From Brevipalpus yothersi (Eukaryota > Arthropoda > Arachnida > Trombidiformes > Tenuipalpidae): DNA of 64,000 nt. Shown here in pieces: positions 1-10,013 of this stretch; position 1 is the first letter of the stretch, and the number at the start of each line of letters is the position of its first letter. Location of the stretch: assembly GCA_003956705.1 (NCBI GenBank), contig QZCP01000097.1, forward strand, positions 24,398 to 88,397, written 5' to 3'. The position numbers and the translations under genes are program-made. The notes below the pieces were generated by a model. It saw only the letters and a program-made list of their open reading frames with translations. It was not told where the DNA came from and made no database searches.

Positions 1-105
1 TATATAAGTTCATGTAGGAAAAGAGTTGTGTGTAGTCATGTTTCGAGTGATTCAAGTCTTTCTCTTCTTCTTTTCGCATCATCTACACACACATTAACTC
101 GGATG

Positions 106-3100
106 CTATTGCAGGAGCGTTTGCAACTTGGTCTCATATATCGAAATGACGCACATTATTGCAACACCAATGCTGATTCCAATCAGCTGAATTGAAAGTT
201 TAAATGCTCGAGTAGTGCTTGATTGTGTAGGACAACAGTCCAATTGAGGAACCATATTAACCAAAGCGATGTACAGGAACATCCCCGCAATGATGGCACT
301 CAAAAATCCAGTGTCCATTTTGCCAACAACTATTCCCACTGTCATGCCAATGAAACACAGCACTGCTGAGAGAGTGTTATACATAACAGCACGCTTTGTA
401 GATAGGCCAGCATTGAGGAGTACAGCAAAGTCACCAATCTCATGAGGCAATTCATGACATAATATTGCAACACTTGTACTGAGACCTCCTCCGATTCCAC
501 TACCTGCAAAAGCTACTCCAATTGCAAGTCCATCGAAAAAGTTGTGCATTCCATCACCGGTAACAATCATCATTATGAAGGATTTTCCTCCTTTTTGATG
601 CTGCTTTTGATGATGATGATGGTGATGATGATCAGTCAGCTGGACAACAAAACCTCGATCAGGATCTGCATGCTGATATACGATGGTTTCTCTGTGACAC
701 TGTTCAGTGGTCAATTGAATATCATTATTAGTATTTCCAGTTGGATGGTATGTTGTTTCGACAGCGTCTTTCTTTTCATCGACCACTTTTACGGGCTCTG
801 TTAACTTTTCCAGTTCTGGAGTCACTTTTTCACTTGTATGATTATGATTAGATAATTTATCGTTAGCTGATCTTGTGCAACTAGCAATCTAGAGGGAAGA
901 GAAGAAAACATGATCAGATTGAGAACTTGAGGTTATCATTCATTACCTTGGCAGATTTTTTACTATTTTGAGAACAAAAGTCACTGACTATCGTCAAAAC
1001 CCGCTCAAAAACAAGGAGTCCAACTATTCCAACTAGTGCCATTAAGCCATATATTACACTTCGAACGTGTGGATCTAGATGTGAGTCAATCGCTTCTATG
1101 GAAGCTGCTATTGGGGCTTCATGGTTATGACCAGAAGATCCATGATCGTGATGATCATGGTGATCATGATGATGTCCGTGATGATCATGAACACTATGCT
1201 CGGTAGTCGTTAGAATAGATGGAGTAGGCATGTTTGGATGCTTATGATGAGGATCCATGAGAGCCTAATTGAGAAAGAGCGAATGAAAAATTGAGATTTT
1301 GAATTAAATTCAAGGCATTTTTCTAGCAGGAAGGTGGGAAATTGACAGTGTCTTTCTATGAGAGGTATTTTTTCAAGCTATCGTGAAACTTTTACAGGTA
1401 AAAGTGAAATTCAATAGCTCATGATGGAAAATCCCGGTTGTCAATGAGCTTTGGGGACCTATTTCCGATTGATTACATCTTGGCTCATGATAAGAATCGT
1501 TTACAAATTCCGGTATACAATCTGGACTTGGGATGAAAAAATCAAGGAAAATCGATTTTTTTGGTCCTTTCGTTTTGGTGTCCAGATATGAGTGTACACT
1601 GTCTAAGGTCACTTTTTTCCATTTAGCTTCACATCCGAAATGCCTTGCAGAAGCACCTTAAACGGATGGAAACATGTTGAGGGCCCAATACTATTGCTCA
1701 ACTTGAAACGGTGAAGTTAACAAAGTGTCAAATGAGTTGTTGGTTTATGTACCTAAGTTTTAAGGTAATCGAATTCAGTGCCAAAAGATGCTTATTATAG
1801 AGACATGGCGAAAAAGAAGGAGAGAGATAACATTTTAAATCAGAATCGTCAATTCTAACTTGGATGTTTCACGGCCTTCCCTTGGTGTGATTGAAAAAAA
1901 ATCTAATCAATCAATACTATGGTCATATTGATATGGCAATGATTTACGGGCAAGCAATTAATTGAGAAACAATACGTGAAGCAAATCGTAATATTCTAGT
2001 TGAAGCTTTCCAAAATTGAAGGTCCTCCTCTCTCTCTCTCATTGAGTGGTTTTTGATATCAGTTTCCTTCCTACTCTTATGTCTCTTATATAGCTTCTAT
2101 TAATTTCTTCAATTGACATGTAGCAGAAGACTTTCTCTCTTTCTTTCTTTGCCTTTTGTTTGACTAAGAGTTGCCTCATCCATTCTACTTCTCATCATCC
2201 TGATCGACATGCTAGATAATTCATTATATCGACACGCATACACAGATCCATTAATGAGAAGCTAATGAGAAACGAAAAATTATGGAAAAAAGTAGCAAAA
2301 TAAAGAATAAAAAGCATGTCAGAATAGGTGATTCTCGTGTAATAGACTGATTAGAATCAATTGATTAATTATTCAGGCAGAGAGAGAGAGGGAGAGGGAG
2401 AAAGAGTTCCGAAATCTTTTACACTAAAAGAAAGTGGTCTAGAATTAATGAGCAACTTATGATACACTTCACACAGGATAGAAAAGATTTATTCTGATAG
2501 AATAGAATGTGTGAAAGAATCGATGAAAAATCGAACAAACATCGCATATCTTTATCATGGAAGACTCATAGAGAAATGAAATACTCTGCTAATAGCGAAG
2601 TATATGAGAGACTCAATGGAGCATAGATGATGGAGGAAATAGGTTATGTCTAGGGAAATGAAATGAGAGATAATTTGCTATCAAAATTTGTAAGAAATGC
2701 AGACTAGTATCAGAACTAAATTCAACAGATACTGAGAATAGATTGGGTAACTTAATATTCACCAAAACTTTCGTGCAAGAGTTCAAATCATTCTTAATTA
2801 AAGCTGGTATCAAATGAAATGAATCTTCAACAAACAGGAAGGAAGGCTAAGCATGATTGAGATCCATTCATGATGTTGGCACGTGAACTTAAACGAATAC
2901 TTGAACATTGACTCGATAGTTAAGGATGAAAAAACTATGGATTAATCAATAATATTCTGGTTCCGAAATTTTCAGAAGATTTTCATCGAAAAAAGATCTC
3001 TCATGTAAGAATAGAATATCATGATCTATTCTAGAGGGGTAAATTCATCTGTATAGGGACTCAATCTGAGAGGGAAACATAATCTACATGATGAATGATG

Positions 3101-4519
3101 AACGAGTTATCATTTTCTAGGAAATAGATCGGAAGTCGAAGACGAGACAGAATAAATGAATGTTTATATACCGGCTCACTTGATTAGGTGTTGATTTTCA
3201 TGATGAGGAAGAAAGGAATCAATATTGAAATGGATAGATTAGTGAAAGTATTTGGAAGGATGAGAATCAGATTTTTATCGAAAATCGTTGATAAATCTTT
3301 CTTTGGATAGGGAACATTCAAGGTCAAAAGAAAATGGAAACGCTTACAGAATGGATATAAGAATCGAAACAACTACAATCTAACACCAATATGTTTGTGA
3401 CGTCTTACTTTTTAACTTAATGTATATCCTGGAAAAATCATCTAAGATAATAATCCACTAGACTAAGGGGCTTGACGGTAAAGGGCAATCAATTAGCTAT
3501 TAATAGTGATTGGAATGGCATGGATAAAACATGCTGATGGTTATATATGTTATCTTTTTCTTTCAACATGATGAAACATTTGGCTCAATTTTCTGTCATG
3601 ATGAGATAGATACACTTTTCAACTACAATATTCACACCATTTCTTTCATTCAATTACTACTATCTTACACTCTTAAGTATCATGAAATAAGAGGTATCAT
3701 TGTCCTCATGGCTATGACGCTTTAACAGTCTTCATATCACACATCTTCAATATGGACGACTGTACCTCTCATCCGCATCCTTCTCATCAGTTCGAGTGGA
3801 TAATCGCTCAAGTCATCAAACTGATACAAATCGCCATCATCACCACTGTCGTCATTACTTAATGAAGATAGAGGGGTAAAATGGAAGTAAGGCGGAAGGA
3901 TGCTGGAGAGCTTCGAGAATCGGTCAGATAGGAGAGAGAAAATGTATCGAATTTGGAATGTGGTGGAAAAAATCATAATATCAAAAAATATTTACGTGTG
4001 GAAGAAGATGTAAAAGGGCATCACCAGTCAATGTTCCTATTGCAAGACCTATTAATAATTGTATCAATCCAACATGATGATTGTAGATCACCGGAATTGC
4101 CATGATTGCCGCTAAACCAACTACACTGATAAATATAACCGCTCCGGCACCGTATAGCCATAATTGAAATAAACTTTCACTATCATTGGAGTCATTAAGA
4201 GTGTCAAGGGTCTAGAGAGAAAGAGAGAGAGAGAGAGAAAAAGTAGAATGATTAAAACTAGAAAACTAAAAAAAAGAACACCAAAAAGCAAACATTACAC
4301 TTGTAGTGTACATGTGTGTGTATATGTGTTAACAATCACATTTACATTACATGTTGATCGAAACCATGTTCTGGTTTCAACTTGTTTTTATTTGAATACA
4401 GATTCATGTGGAATGTGGACCATACTGAAAAGATCAATTCAACTTACCATATTGCCGGCTATTTTTGTCACAATAGTAGATGCCAATGTGGATGCAGATT
4501 GAACAGTTGATGATGCCAT
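106..4519 (-). CDS. ZIP/SLC39 family zinc transporter, LIV-1 type (4 coding exons)
   Basis: Imports zinc (possibly other divalent metals) into the cytosol across the plasma or an organelle membrane. Coding exons on the minus strand are 4519-4448, 4211-3996, 1264-947 and 888-106; all junctions are GT-AG and phase 0, giving 462 residues. ATG 4519 has an in-frame TAA four codons upstream. Visible in order: a short 24-residue exon 1; TM1 and TM2 in exon 2, ending GDALLHLLPH and continuing as AL in exon 3; a His-rich loop (HDHHGHHHDHHDHHDH); TM3; a second run of seven His near 289-295; TM4 with GDGMHNFFDG (313-322); TM5 with HELPHEIGD (347-355); then the last TMs. The HExPHExGD signature is the LIV-1 metal site. 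ZIP8/14 use EExPHExGD, so they fit less well. The usual long N-terminal ectodomain is absent. Which ZIP paralogue this is remains unclear. Confidence 0.93.
1265..3995 (-). other. Large intron 2 of the ZIP transporter gene
   Basis: A 2.7 kb intron sits between the exons encoding TM2 and the His-rich loop. The donor reads CCACAC|gtaaat and the acceptor tttctcaattag|GCTCTC on the minus strand. The other two introns are 236 bp and 58 bp, so this one is an outlier. It is AT-rich with only short CT/GA runs (around 2026-2040 and 2380-2402). It contains two same-strand open stretches, at about 1373-1654 and 3737-3976, that I cannot assign to the transporter. No transposon signature was recognised. 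Confidence 0.8.
4212..4240 (-). repeat. GA-type microsatellite acting as polypyrimidine tract of ZIP intron 1
   Basis: On the minus strand this is a CT-rich run ending exactly in the acceptor AG before exon 2 (exon starts at 4211). The simple repeat therefore doubles as the splicing polypyrimidine tract. Seen directly; the splicing role is inferred. Confidence 0.7.
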
Positions 4520-6155
4520 GATTAATTATGTATATTACTCTATAATACATGATCGAAAGAAAGAGAGAGAAATAAAAAATGTCAGAATCACTTTCAAGCA
4601 TGCTGTCGATTTCACTTACCAATCAAATGTTAAGATTGAGATCTTTACAAATTTTATTCTAAGTAGAGAGAAATAATTTAGCTTGACCACACTTGATGAT
4701 TGACAAACACACACACAGAACAAAAAGAAACCAAACTCAAAACTTAAATCAGATAAGTTAAGAGATAATATTTTTATCGAATCGAAGTGTTCATGTAATA
4801 TATGTGTTACTGATGAACATTCGAACAAAAAATGATGAAGAGAGTAGTTTTTCAATAAATTATATGTATATAAACACACACAGACACACACATGCACAAC
4901 ACAGTAATGATAATGAATCCAAGTCCAATTGTGATTAACTTAATAATTTGTCTCCCACCTAATTGTGTGTGTATATTGGTGCATAGTGTACATGAATCAC
5001 AATGATCAAATTGATTTAGTTGTTAGCATCAATGTCCGCCGAGTTTTATCCATCTCTCTTACTCACTCTCTCTTTCTCTCTCTTCATGATCTTCATTTCA
5101 ACAAGGTAAAAGTATATACATTGCGCACATACACATATACACAAGAACCTTAAAGTAAACATCACCACTTAATTTGGTTCTGGAACACATGTCCTCTCAT
5201 GCTACTAATTGATGATGATGAAATTGATGTTTTAATGTTTTAATGTTTTCTTCTTCTATCTGGTAAAGGTATGTACTTTGAAGAATATGCTCATCATCTT
5301 CATTAGATCCATTAATTAGTGATTGATGACAATGATCATAGAATAGTGGATGAATTGATTTGGTTTCCATTCATATTCATCTGTGTGAGTGTGTATTGTT
5401 ACTTTATTCGATCAGAACTTTTAGTATTTATTATTGTTTTTTGTGGCTCTTTTGGTGTGTGTAGGTGATTATTGTAACGATTTGTGGTTATTATTTACAT
5501 ATTTTCAGGTAAATTTTTGGTGTGAATATGTTGAGAATGAAAGATATGCATGTGAATATGATGTCCCGTTAAATGAGGAACTTAATTTTGTTATGTGTAC
5601 TTATGTGCACTTATAATGCTTATTGTGATCAAAAAATTCTGTACCGCGATTCAGTTTCTTTTTATCTCACTTACTTCCATACATGTTGATGGTAATTAAT
5701 GGAAGGGTTTTCCTCATTTTATGTCCATAAAATTGTGATTGTTCATGGACAATGTGGAAGCAAGGTCAGATGGATTGATGGAGAGAATAAAAATTATACG
5801 TCCAACATGAACAGAAACGTTGCTGATCATCATCACTTTAACACCGAGACCATCATTAAACATCAATATGCATCGATAATATCGGTGATTTTCTAGAATG
5901 TAGTTATGATCATAAATTCATTTGTATTTTCTAAAATGGATCGTTGAGAAGTGATTCGAGATTGAGTTATTTGAATTATCTTACTTGATTCATATTTTAC
6001 AACCACATCTGATTGATCATTGGATTATCATGTCTTGTGATATAAGATGATGGAATTTTTCTGATTGATTATTTCGAGTTTGTTCCTACTGATCTTTTTC
6101 TGTATTTTTCTTCCATAGATCTCATCACAAATCATCATTAGTTGGAGAGTAAACA
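4520..6155. promoter_or_regulatory. Divergent intergenic region between ZIP transporter and COQ7
   Basis: About 1.6 kb lies between the ATG codons of two divergently transcribed genes and must hold both promoters and 5' leaders. On the plus strand a strong splice acceptor occurs at 6117-6118, with a branch-like tactgat and a pyrimidine tract. It lies 38 nt before the COQ7 ATG, so COQ7 probably has a 5' untranslated exon in this interval; I could not fix its donor. Short open frames here have no recognisable features. No clear TATA box was identified. Confidence 0.55.
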
Positions 6156-6707
6156 ATGGCTGGATATCTTGGAAGATATCGACATCATTTATGCGACAAG
6201 ATAATTCGGGTCAATCATGCTGGAGAACTTGGGGCCGATAGAATATATTTTGGTCAAATGGTTGCTCTACGTAGACGAGATCCAGCAGCAGCGGCAGTTG
6301 TTCAAGAGATGTGGAATAAGGAGAAGGAACATTTGGAAAAATTTGAATATCTAATGGCCAAGCATAGAGCTAGAAAAAGTATTCTAACCCCAATATGGCA
6401 AGTTGGTGCATTTGGTCTCGGCTTTATACCTGCTCTCATGGGTCCTCGAGCTGCGATGGCAGTCACTGAAGCAGTTGAAAAAGTGATTGTAGAACATTAT
6501 GATTCGCAGCTTCGAGAATTGGTTGCCGATGATCCTAAAGCCCATGAAGAATTGATCAAAGTAATCAGTCAATTTCGAGATGATGAACAAGATCATCACG
6601 ATTGTGCTATTGACAATGAAGCCAAAAAAGCTCCCGCATACAAGATTGTAAATACTATTGTAGAAAATATTTGTAAAATTGCCGTTAAAGTAGCAGAAAA
6701 AGTTTAA
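6156..6707 (+). CDS. COQ7: COQ7, 5-demethoxyubiquinone hydroxylase (intronless)
   Basis: Mitochondrial di-iron enzyme of ubiquinone biosynthesis. It hydroxylates demethoxyubiquinone at the penultimate step, on the matrix face of the inner membrane with COQ9. The 183-residue product aligns with the COQ7/CLK-1 family over its whole length. All six carboxylate/histidine iron ligands known for the family are visible: E24 (in HAGELGAD), E56 and H59 (in EKEHL), E108 (in AVEK), and E144 and H147 (in RDDEQDHHD). A hydrophobic central helix follows TPIWQVGAFGLGF. The ATG at 6156 is fixed by an in-frame TAA two codons upstream, between a splice acceptor and the ATG. The protein therefore begins only about 14 residues before the catalytic domain and shows no long cleavable presequence, only a short basic start (GRYRHH). 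Divergent from the ZIP gene. Confidence 0.97.
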   Translation: MAGYLGRYRHHLCDKIIRVNHAGELGADRIYFGQMVALRRRDPAAAAVVQEMWNKEKEHLEKFEYLMAKHRARKSILTPIWQVGAFGLGFIPALMGPRAAMAVTEAVEKVIVEHYDSQLRELVADDPKAHEELIKVISQFRDDEQDHHDCAIDNEAKKAPAYKIVNTIVENICKIAVKVAEKV

Positions 6708-7088
6708 TACATGTTTAATCAACCCCAATCGCTCAAATTCATCCCATCTAGTCCAATATTATCACAATTATCACAGTAAGAATCTTGAAGAAGCCAATGA
6801 TCATTTGGAATAAGATCCTCATTCTGAGGGCTGACATTCAAAATCATTTCCTGAATTTCATGATATAAAATCGAAAATGCACTTGCATCACTTGTGTACG
6901 CGCGCACTTAAAACTCTTGCGCTTGAGCATTTTCCTGAGAAAACATCAACAATAATAATGAAGTCAGCATGGTCAAGTTGATCAGTTGATTTGATGAACA
7001 GTGTTTTTCTTTACATCATCTTTCCATGATTGGAATGTAAAATATTTACATCGAAATGAGAGTGTGATGTAGATGATGATGATCGAGA
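6708..7088. other. Short intergenic interval between COQ7 and mS38
   Basis: This 381 bp must contain the COQ7 3' end and the promoter of the next gene. No canonical AATAAA follows COQ7 closely. A minus-strand frame (6719-6907) has normal-looking composition but no usable ATG and a stop immediately upstream. An imperfect hairpin of two 7-bp arms (ATGTAAA/TTTACAT, 3-nt loop) lies at 7035-7051. No RNA gene was recognised. Confidence 0.5.
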
Positions 7089-7766
7089 ATGGCTACTTCA
7101 TATTTCGCTCGTATTGGTAATCAAGTATTGAGTAGAGTGTCAACAGTTAAGGGTTTATCTAACATCAATGAGCAAAGTCAATTGGTAAGGTGTTTTGGTT
7201 CGCTAAGATTATCAAGTCAGCCATCATCATGTATCAATATTGCTAGTTCTGGTGACCGTAATGCACTGTTGGTTGGTAGTTATCCGGTGATTCAATGTTG
7301 CCGAAATTTGATTGAAAGACCTCGACCACCGGAAGATGCACCACCGCGTATGGCATTTCCCAGGAGTGTCAAGTATCAAGTGCCCAAGCCAAAATTTGCT
7401 GAAAATTGGAAACACATGAAAAGTGATCAGATGAAGAAGCATCAACGGATAAAGTGGCGTAAAAAGTGGGCCCATCGAATAAGGCAAACCAAGTTGTTGC
7501 GAAATGTTCAGAAAGAGAAAGCATTTCGAAGTGAAATTCTTGGTAGAGTTCTTGAGGCGGAAAAATTTGACGCTGAAAAGTATGTTAAAGATATATTTCA
7601 AATCATTGATACCGCTCCAAAAGAGAAAGAAAAAGACGACCAAACCTTGATCGATGTTTACAAACTTATTCTCAAGTATCGATCGGATACAAATCTAGTG
7701 AAACCTTATTTTGATGACCCTGTTCCAAAGAAGTATCAAGATCAGAAATTGTTCAAATCCAACTAG
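7089..7766 (+). CDS. AURKAIP1: Mitochondrial small ribosomal subunit protein mS38 (AURKAIP1-like)
   Basis: Probable component of the mitoribosome small subunit, also known as Aurora kinase A-interacting protein 1 (COX24-like C-terminal domain). The 225-residue product is intronless. Its ATG follows an in-frame TGA two codons upstream. The N-terminus (about 1-45) is rich in Arg, Ser and hydrophobics with almost no acid, typical of a matrix-targeting presequence. The diagnostic part is the strongly basic helix at about 115-155 (MKKHQRIKWRKKW, then KEKAFRSEI), which matches the MKKH-x-KxRKK core that I recall for animal mS38. A family search would settle it, since other basic mitoribosomal proteins can look similar. 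AATAAA lies at 7829-7834. Its upstream neighbour COQ7 is also mitochondrial and is co-oriented. Confidence 0.78.
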   Translation: MATSYFARIGNQVLSRVSTVKGLSNINEQSQLVRCFGSLRLSSQPSSCINIASSGDRNALLVGSYPVIQCCRNLIERPRPPEDAPPRMAFPRSVKYQVPKPKFAENWKHMKSDQMKKHQRIKWRKKWAHRIRQTKLLRNVQKEKAFRSEILGRVLEAEKFDAEKYVKDIFQIIDTAPKEKEKDDQTLIDVYKLILKYRSDTNLVKPYFDDPVPKKYQDQKLFKSN

Positions 7767-7828
7767 TATGTAGAAGTGTTGAACAATTGTTTCTAGTAGA
7801 CCTTTTTTGAAATTTAGATGCTGATAAC

Positions 7829-7834
7829 AATAAA
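7829..7834 (+). terminator. Polyadenylation signal AATAAA for mS38
   Basis: Canonical AATAAA, 63 nt after the mS38 stop codon on the same strand. Inferred from position only. Confidence 0.65.
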
Positions 7835-8353
7835 AAGCACATTTTCATCCTACTCAATGAATAATATTGAATTCTGAATATAATGATAAAACTGTAGAAT
7901 TGTATGATAGGTTAGAAGTGAGTTTTCATGTCTCATTTCATTACATCCGATCTTTTCTCTATATGAATTACTTCAGCTATGGAAAAGTTCTCAGCTAACT
8001 GATTCTTCCATGATATTGTCTTACAGGTTTTTGATAATTTAGAAATGTAAATGCATAAATTATATTATGAGAGCTTATTAGAAAGCGGTACGAAATCTCA
8101 ATACTTTTTTCAAAAAAGTTTTTTCGCCCATAGAAGCCCATTAGGTGACACTAGCCGCGAACTTTTTACGCTCGCATTTTGCAAATCACTTATAAACGTG
8201 CTTTTCTTAGTTGGTCATTTTTTATTGAAGAGATCTTCTAAATGATGTTTAATGATTAAACTTCAATTGTTGTTCAGTTTCTGATCACTTAGATATTCAC
8301 CAATCATCATACTATCTCTCCTCTGGATTCTTCATTAAGTTTGACGTTTGATA
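7835..8353. other. Intergenic interval upstream of the 178-residue gene
   Basis: About 520 bp of AT-rich DNA holding the promoter of the next gene. A locally GC-richer patch around 8110-8200, including gtgacactagccgcg, stands out from its surroundings and may be a promoter element or a relic. The frame across it (8051-8245) shows no domain. Confidence 0.4.
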
Positions 8354-8890
8354 ATGTCGGAGAATGATTCTCACAAGTTGTCACACCCAAAGGATGTCCG
8401 TCAAAAAATGAAAAAGCCCAAGACTTGCTCCATCAAGTTCGATCCAATTGGAGATTGTCTCAAAGAATTAGCTGAACGGAAAAGTTACCTCTACGATATC
8501 TCCTATGCTTTGCAAAAGTTTGATTTTTTTGAAATGCTGGCTCATGATATTTGGGCTCAACTAAAACACAAAGTGCATGTCGGTATTAGTCTTCTCGATC
8601 TAATGAAAGCAGCCATTATCCGTCAAAATTTCCGAGCGGAGGAGCTTACATTATCTAGGTGGATTATTCAATCCTTACCTGCTGCTAAGCCTCTTCCTCC
8701 CGACTCTGATAAACCTGGTGTGGTCAAGAGAATCTCTGATTTGTCTAAACTCTCTGATCGTCACCATATCGATCTATTTTCTCACGATAATCTTGAAACA
8801 AAAAAACTGGAAAAAATCTATGATGAAGCGCTGCGCGATCTCGCTTTTAATGGATTTTTCCTTCGTTCCCGGGAGATGTGGTTTCGCTGA
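8354..8890 (+). CDS. Unrecognised 178-residue protein
   Basis: I do not recognise the family. The frame opens with ATG 8354, which has an in-frame TGA three codons upstream, and runs uninterrupted to TGA 8888-8890. AATAAA follows 88 nt later. The sequence is normal globular-looking protein rather than low-complexity. It has a charged, Lys-rich N-terminus (about 1-30, with KKPK), then predicted amphipathic helices rich in Leu, Phe and Trp from about 35 to 108, a Pro-rich linker (AAKPLPPDSDKPG, about 109-122), and a charged C-terminal helical part (LETKKLEKIYDEALRDLAF). No signal peptide, membrane segment or Cys/His metal site is visible. Coherent composition, a defined start and a poly(A) signal argue that it is real. 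It lies between mS38 and the convergent CRAL-TRIO gene. Confidence 0.75.
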   Translation: MSENDSHKLSHPKDVRQKMKKPKTCSIKFDPIGDCLKELAERKSYLYDISYALQKFDFFEMLAHDIWAQLKHKVHVGISLLDLMKAAIIRQNFRAEELTLSRWIIQSLPAAKPLPPDSDKPGVVKRISDLSKLSDRHHIDLFSHDNLETKKLEKIYDEALRDLAFNGFFLRSREMWFR

Positions 8891-8978
8891 TTGCTCCGGC
8901 CATTGCAAAGATCTCACCTGTGTATTTCATGGCTCAATCCACCTCCCTTGAAAATTTTTCTGATTTTTCTCAAAATCA

Positions 8979-8984
8979 ATAAAT
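8979..8984 (+). terminator. Polyadenylation signal AATAAA for the 178-residue gene
   Basis: Canonical AATAAA, 88 nt after the stop codon of the preceding plus-strand gene. Confidence 0.65.
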
Positions 8985-9877
8985 TTCAAATAATGCCATC
9001 ATGATTCCCCCTTATTTCCCTTATCCTCTCCAGCAACACTTTTTGAACCAAATATATTTCCAATTCACCATTCATAGATGAGAATTGTTTCACAATTACT
9101 TTAATTCAATACTCTTTGATACAATGTTCACAGTACTCCTCGTTGTTGGTATGTGTTGCTGTTATCTAATTGCTTGATTACTCTTTGAGAGCACTTTGCT
9201 TTCTTCACAACAGAGATTGATAGATTTCGCGCGAAAAGCATAATAAAACAGGACAAGAACCACACTTCCATCACACCGAATGGCTACTAGTTTTCTGGTA
9301 GATCCGATTCTAAATCACAGTGGACTGGAAGATATTATCCCATAGCTTAGAGATTGTCAAGGCTAATTTGGCCACGTTTTGATAAGAAAAATTAAATCCA
9401 GATTGATGAGAGAAGAGAGAAGAGAGGCAATTCGTGTACAGGTAAATAAAAATTCTCTCTTGAGGGAATGTTTCGAGGTGAAAAAATTCACAAGGATCAT
9501 TCTTATAATTTGAAGGTAACCAAAAGTTAATTTTTTACAGCATGCATAGGTAATTATTGTCGTTTTTCATGCAGAAAAAAATACATTCACAACCGATATC
9601 ATCAGTGTCGACAAATTTTTTTTCTCTCTTAGTGAAGCTATTAAATTTCCTACCTGATTGGAAACTGTTATTGTGTTTAAAATTCAGCAATCAATGTCTC
9701 CCGAACCTGTCACACAAGTATCATCAATATTTTTTTCCCTTCATCAATTGACAAACAACTTGCTGATACATTGAGAAATGGGGAAACGAATCGAAATTGA
9801 TGGAAATTCCATGGGAAAAAGTGAGAAAAGCTATTGAACTCAACAACAATCATTAAAGGAAAATGATCAGAATTTTT
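8985..9877. other. Convergent intergenic region
   Basis: About 0.9 kb between two converging transcription units. AT-rich, with only short open frames. I see no gene, RNA or repeat in it beyond short GA runs near 9405-9425. Confidence 0.5.
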
Positions 9878-9883
9878 TTTATT
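9878..9883 (-). terminator. Polyadenylation signal for the CRAL-TRIO gene
   Basis: TTTATT on the plus strand, which is AATAAA on the minus strand, 131 nt beyond the stop codon of the minus-strand gene. Confidence 0.55.
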
Positions 9884-10013
9884 CGATCTGAGATCTCTCA
9901 CATGATTTGAATATTTATGTTGAACAATTATTTGGTTTTTTCGAATTATAGCCGTAAAAGATAATCATTTACACACACACATACACAAACATAGACAATT
10001 AAATGTACTGAAT

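Noticed and set aside
544..804. Plus-strand frame over the last ZIP exon
   Set aside because: Antisense shadow of the His-rich transporter exon.
3737..3976. Minus-strand frame with an acidic stretch next to ZIP exon 2
   Set aside because: It would require reading through a good donor at 3995 and has no splice donor at its end. The exon 2 to exon 3 join restores the conserved LLPHAL motif without it.
6384..6728. Minus-strand frame across COQ7
   Set aside because: Antisense shadow of a conserved enzyme.
7030..7051. Ten-base identity to the start of miR-1 (GGAATGTAAA)
   Set aside because: The match stops after the seed region, and the local hairpin is only two 7-bp arms with a 3-nt loop, too short for a pre-miRNA.
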